Shown piece by piece: positions 59,301 to 64,000 of a stretch of DNA of 64,000 nt. Made by a program: the position numbers and the translations under genes. The stretch's first letter is position 1, and each line of letters opens with the position of its first letter. The stretch is from NCBI GenBank assembly GCA_050084985.1, contig JBITNC010000001.1, forward strand, positions 159,154,001 to 159,218,000. The letters are read 5' to 3'. The notes beneath the pieces were generated by a model. It saw only the letters and a list, made by a program, of their open reading frames with translations, was not told the DNA's origin and ran no database searches. The DNA is from Nageia nagi. Its lineage: Eukaryota; Pinophyta.

Positions 59301-60270
59301 TGATCTAGTGAACCTAAGACCATGTCTTCTTTGTAAACTTGAAGAAGATCAGACCGACTATATCCTAGAATTCTTTATAGAATTCATAAGGAAAACCATC
59401 AATTGTAGGAGCTTTGTCATTATCCATATTAGAAAGAGCAATTTTGAGATCCTCTAAAGAAAGAGGACTATCACAAAGATCCCTTTGAGCTTGCAAAAGC
59501 TTAAGAGGTATGACATAACAATAATCTTCTAAAGCTTGTTTCCTAGCACAATAATAGGTTGAGCAATAAAAACTTACTAGTAGTGAGAAATAAACATGTT
59601 GTTGATGTTAGGAAGAGAAGTGAGATGAACTTTTCTTGATTGAATAAAATGAAATTGAGTGGCATGAATAGGAGGATGAAGGTGTTTGAAAAACTTTTGA
59701 GATACCCTGTATCGAAATTTGAGCAAAGTCATCCTAGCCATGAGTTGGGATCCTTTTGCTTCATAAAGATTTGCTTTTCAAATCTCATGTCCAAGAGAAG
59801 CAATATAAGCCTAAGTAGGTTAGCTAAAGGGGTTTGAATCTAAATGGAGGATGTCTCGGGCGAGCTCAACCTTCAAAGCAATATTTGCTTTTCTCCTCCT
59901 AGCAACCTCCTCTCCCAGAATATGGAGAGTGGGAGTAGTTCTCTTAATAACATAATTCCACCATTGAATTCAACTTGTATTCCGAAAAGGTCTTGGAATA
60001 ACATTCCAGATCCGAAAAATATGGGCTTTCATGGCATCATGTTGCAAAAAAGATACATTTAGGTAAAATTGAGGACTAAAAACACGATTAGAAGTACGAT
60101 CCTGAGAAATATAAAAAAGAATAGGAGCATGATCAGAAAGCATGGTGTTTTATAGGACCATCACAAAAGGTTGAGCCAAAAAATTCTATTAAAATGGAAA
60201 GTATCATTTTTAAACAACATAGCTCTATTATTAATCTATAGAATGTTAAATCTAAATCATCCAACTAGAA
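56385..60270 (-). pseudogene. L1-type LINE, 5' truncated, minus strand
   Basis: From high to low coordinates: end of an endonuclease (LSDHAPILF near 60120-60145), a linker, NMDNDKAPTIDGFPYEFYKE (59400-59470), reverse transcriptase core with KLVELEVITNWRPITLLNVS and RILDN-like region (58931-59323), then RKGCPLAPSLF and the catalytic GHFVDDLFLTL (VDD codons at 58704-58712), further ORF2 sequence to about 57850, and a zf-RVT-like QSFFAWNLLHQGLPIGH near 57470-57530. It ends in a short A-run (minus strand) near 56385. Multiple stops and shifts make it inactive. Confidence 0.85.
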
Positions 60271-60307
60271 CCAACACATTTTTTTTTTTTTTTAAATTTT
60301 TTTTAAG

Positions 60308-60410
60308 GGTCTTTTATAGCGATTTTAAACTATCCTCAAAAAAGTCTTTTATGATGATTTTAAACCCCCCTCAAAAAGGTCTTTTATGGTGGTTTTAAAC
60401 TACCCTAAAA
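60308..60410 (+). repeat. 35-bp tandem repeat, three copies
   Basis: Units resembling GGTCTTTTATGGTGGTTTTAAAC followed by TACCCTCAAAAA occur three times, next to a T-run at 60281-60306. Confidence 0.75.
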
Positions 60411-60949
60411 TGATAGTTTTACATCTATGAGGGTAGTTTTGGACAATGATCTTGAACCATTGTCTATTCTTCCAACCTTTTTACGATGCCCTCATCAACT
60501 TTGGTTGAGAAATCATCGTTAAAGGGCTATCACAACGTATTAGAACCACCCTCGAAGCTCAATTTTGGTATAGTGATTAGAAAGTGAGAACCTTCTAAAC
60601 AAGATATTTATATATAAAAATGAATGGTTTAAATTAATTTTTACTTCATTCTAATATTTCTCATCCATTTCTTCAATAGAGGGATCATTGAATTTAGATT
60701 GAGTATGGTATTTAAAATAGTCCATAGCTTGCTTAATATTTATCATATTCAACATCGAGAGAGATAGAGAACTAGGGATCCTCCTTAATAACATTAACAT
60801 TTGTGTTGATTTTTGGAAGATAATGAGTGATCTCTTTCGAACTTGCATTTCAATATTATATTTTTTTTACTATTCAATTCATCTCTCAAAAAGTTACAAA
60901 AATTACTTTAGATAATTAACAATATTCAAGTTAATAATTGACACATTCA
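60411..60949. other. AT-rich DNA without recognised features
   Basis: A trace of the same TTTTAAAC/TACCCT words persists to about 60440; nothing else was recognised. Confidence 0.4.
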
Positions 60950-61030
60950 CGTGAAGGTAGTTGGAAGACAAGTGGGTGTGAAAGCACTCACATTGAAGTT
61001 TCAAGTTCAAATCCCATCCTCTCTGTTATT
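60950..61030 (+). repeat. tRNA-like (SINE-like) segment
   Basis: GGTAGTTGGAAGACAAGTGG could hold a degenerate A box, and AAGTTCAAATCCCATCC about 45 nt later resembles a tRNA B box. It does not fold as a standard tRNA by eye, so a SINE head is more likely than a gene. Confidence 0.35.
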
Positions 61031-61224
61031 TTTGGAAATGCTTATTACATCTAAAACTACATGTAGTTATTTTATTACATGTAGTTTTATCCTTTGATAT
61101 GAGGGTACCATTTATCTTAGGCTTTGAGCCAACAACGATTGAGAGACATCCAAGCCGTCAAAATTTGCATGATCCCTGCGTCATTCACACCTACCATAAT
61201 TCAATATGATTTTAGATATTTACA

Positions 61225-61325
61225 CTCACTAGAGGTGAGATTTGAACCATGGTCTCTCCCACTCAAGGAAAGAATTTTCACTTACCCTTATTTTCCCAAC
61301 TCTTCTAACTTGCTTCCATACAAGA
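61225..61325 (-). repeat. tRNA-like (SINE-like) segment, inverted relative to 60950
   Basis: Read on the minus strand, AGTTGGGAAAATAAGGGTAA is followed some 50 nt later by GGTTCAAATCTCACC, the same plan as 60950-61030 but in opposite orientation. Confidence 0.35.
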
Positions 61326-63238
61326 ACAAATTTTCTTTAAAATATATTTAATTAAATTTAAATTTTATTATTGATTACATATCATTTCGATTTTGATTTA
61401 TTTTTTCAACTTCTAATCAAATAATATCAAACTCTTCTAAAATTATAATTTTAATATATTACATTTATTTATTATATAATATTTTTTTAATATTTTTTTT
61501 CTTTGCTTATCATACAATATTAATCTATTATATGATATAATATTTTCTAAATTTTATTTTTAAAAATCACATTAGGAAAGTATTATTCCTTATCTATCAA
61601 TAATAACATCAAGCTCTGATTACTAATTTACAAATGATTAAACCCAAATTACTTTTTTATAGATTTCAAGAAATATTATTGTACAAATCTCGAAATACAA
61701 GCTACAAATTAAAAGAAACAAAACCATATGCAAATCAAAGAATCACATCCATAATATCCACCACTTACAAAGCAATGAATCAAGCTTTGAATAAACTTCA
61801 AATCAATAAATGGCTGAGAGATATGATATTCCCACTTACTGAATCTAAACAAAATCATATCCATAATAAAGAAAAGAAGATCATATTTCTAACAAAAAGT
61901 TGATCCCTTATAAATCTTAAATCCGAACCCAAATTCCTACTTTACAGATTTCAAGAAATAAAGCTGTAAGCAAGTCGATATAGAAACATATGATGATGTC
62001 ACGAGTGGAAGGATGAACTCAGTTGGACGATTTCTTCTTAAAACATGTGCACTGTAATTAAAATAGGAGTTTCCAATTGCAACTTGTATTTGAATTAAAT
62101 TATTTCGAACACTTTTGTCAAATTGGGAAATCTTTTAAAATTAAGATATATGTGCTTTACGCATAGTCTACATACCTCCTCTTCGAGGATGGGGTCAAGG
62201 GTAGAATTCTATGGTGCATATTAATTAGCGTAGATGATGACTTTCTAGAATCAGTTGGCTCATGTGTTTAGCAAGAAATGGATTCCAATCATATGGTTTA
62301 CTTATCCTGTTCAACATCTTTTCTGATGTGAATTGCATTGTCAGATAGTTTTTTTTCTTGTTTTTTTGTCCTTCATAAGTTTTTTTTCTTGTTTTATTGT
62401 CCCTCCAGTCAAAACTGTTTTCTAGGCCCAAACAATTACAGTGGAAAGTTCAATCCCTTTCTAAAATTTGAAGCTACTTAATTTGTTTTTGTGCATTAGA
62501 AATCCATGAGGAGTTCAGAAAGAAACAGGTGTTTTACTTTGTGGTACTAGAAGGTGAAACTTTTGATCAATTTTTAACAGCAACAGCAACATCCTACTTC
62601 TATCAAAGCTATGCTGTATCTTATAGTTTTCAATCTTTGTTTGGTAACAATAATACTTGTTTCGCTGGTTTTCCATTTCAATTCATATTATAGAAACCTT
62701 TCTTTAGAAGTGCAGATATATATAACTTCAGAGCTAATGAGAATCATTCTAACCATTAGAATGTTTGTGAAACTATACTAATTCCCTGTATTTTTTATTG
62801 CATGTTCTTCCCTGTTTAGCTCTTCAATCTTGCATAGAGCTAGCAAATGTAGCAGGTAGATCTCTTACTTATCTTGAAAAAGAATATATTAAAAACTATA
62901 GCTACCTGTCCGGCTATGGTTTAAATTTAACGTTCGATACTATCCGTCATAAAATTATTTTTTTTAGGTTTTTTTGATTATATTGTCTATATAATGTATT
63001 TAGTTTTTTTTTACGAATCAAATTTGACATTTTAATTCTGTCAAGAAATCAATTTTTTTTTTTTTTTTTTCACATGATGATAAGTATTTTGTTATTATCA
63101 AATTAATAAATTTACAAAAAATGTTTTGATAAGATATGTTAAAAAGAAAAATATCCAAATTTATAAAGAATTTGATATTATTAGTTTGATATAATTAAAT
63201 TTTTTTAAATAGTTTATTTATTCAAATAAATGTCTTCA
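61326..63238. other. AT-rich DNA without recognised features
   Basis: No gene, element end or RNA could be supported. Confidence 0.4.
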
Positions 63239-63310
63239 AGGGATACTCTAATGGCAAAGTGATTCAGATTGGCAGGAGGAGGTTGAAAGTTCAAGTCCTT
63301 GTAATGGATC
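63239..63310 (+). repeat. tRNA-like (SINE-like) segment
   Basis: TGGCAAAGTGATTCAG (A-box-like, from 63252) and GTTCAAGTCC (B-box-like, 63289-63298) are spaced as in a tRNA-derived SINE; an A-run follows at about 63318-63327. Confidence 0.35.
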
Positions 63311-63327
63311 CTTTGTGAAAAAAAAAA

Positions 63328-64000
63328 ATAATTATTCAAATAAATTATCAATTTTTTTTTTAAATTACAATAAATTGAAAATATTAAAAACAAACCCACA
63401 CTTATTTTGTAAGAGCATTTTCATCACATGATAATTATGCAATAAATATAAGTACAATTAAATACATATATAAATGTACTTGAATTTTTTATTAAATAGA
63501 TGATTATTTGCAAACAAAATTATTAATTATATATTTGAAAAAGAGCAAAACTAAATGAGAAATAATGGAAGGTAAAACTTGTCATCTATAAAATATGTCT
63601 AGCAGACCATGCTCTAGTCAAAAAATAAATATAATAACTAAAATGTTCTAAGGGTACTGAAGCAATTGAATTAAGAACAAAAGTATATTTACCATTATTT
63701 AAATGTTTTATCTCAATAGAGAAATGTGTATTTGGAACAAAAGTATTCCAATTTTCAACTTCTGCTACAACAGAATATCTCTCATGGTTCAATCCTCCTC
63801 CCAAGTAAAACACATATTCACACAATAAAAATTAAGAAAAATTACAAAAATAACCCTCACAAAATTATTAATTACAAAAAAGACCCTCTTAAATTATTAA
63901 TTACAAAAATGACTATCGTCCACAATGTTGCATGGGCAAACATTATCTCTGTCAAATACATCTTTCCTATGATAGCCATCAATCTTTCACATCATTTTGG
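63328..64000. other. AT-rich DNA at the window end
   Basis: One minus-strand frame of 79 codons (63586-63825) is open but unrecognised. Nothing else was supported. Confidence 0.4.

Overview
This window looks like nuclear DNA of a seed plant with a large, repeat-rich genome, probably a gymnosperm. The genus cannot be set from the sequence. It is AT-rich, most of it is transposon debris, and the one confident host gene is spread over about 20 kb by two introns of 6.6 and 7.9 kb. The plant assignment rests on the encoded plant-type PEX22 protein, degenerate TTTAGGG-type repeats, initiator-Met-tRNA primer sites of plant Copia elements, a CACTA element and a PPR fragment. The gymnosperm inference rests only on intron length and transposon load.

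Layout. 1-2400: low-complexity DNA with TTAATG-type repeats and a 103-bp direct repeat. 2420-5935: about 3.5 kb of degenerate tandem repeats, first telomere-like (AAACCCT), then a 16-17 bp ACAACCCTAATTTTTT-type unit. 5999-6211: a short unknown ORF. 7943-16800: an old Copia element (called A) inserted in a LINE. 17343-18027: two unknown ORFs with an acidic tail. 18382-26689: a second, sister Copia element (called B) with near-identical LTRs and a 5-bp target duplication but a wrecked, partly inverted interior. 27273-27557: a complete 285-bp terminal-repeat retrotransposon in miniature (TRIM). 30511-50775: PEX22, eight exons on the + strand, 276 codons, all seven introns in phase 0. Intron 5 holds a Copia relic; intron 6 holds a Ty3/gypsy relic and a LINE. 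51331-51620: a (TA)n microsatellite between local duplications. 53547-55562: the 3' end of a minus-strand Copia whose LTR was hit by a 1081-bp non-autonomous CACTA element carrying PPR-gene fragments. 56385-60270: a minus-strand L1-type LINE. 60300-64000: short tandem repeats and tRNA-like (SINE-like) segments in AT-rich DNA.

How the parts relate. PEX22 is the peroxisomal membrane anchor for the ubiquitin-conjugating enzyme PEX4, which recycles the import receptor PEX5. Its exons are intact despite the surrounding repeat insertions. Elements A and B belong to one Copia lineage, share four stop codons at homologous positions, and share two structures that look selected: a long inverted repeat near the start of each LTR, and a 6-bp-stem hairpin after pol that is single in A and present five times in B with compensating base changes. 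That hairpin array and the CACTA-captured PPR fragments are the most interesting signals here.
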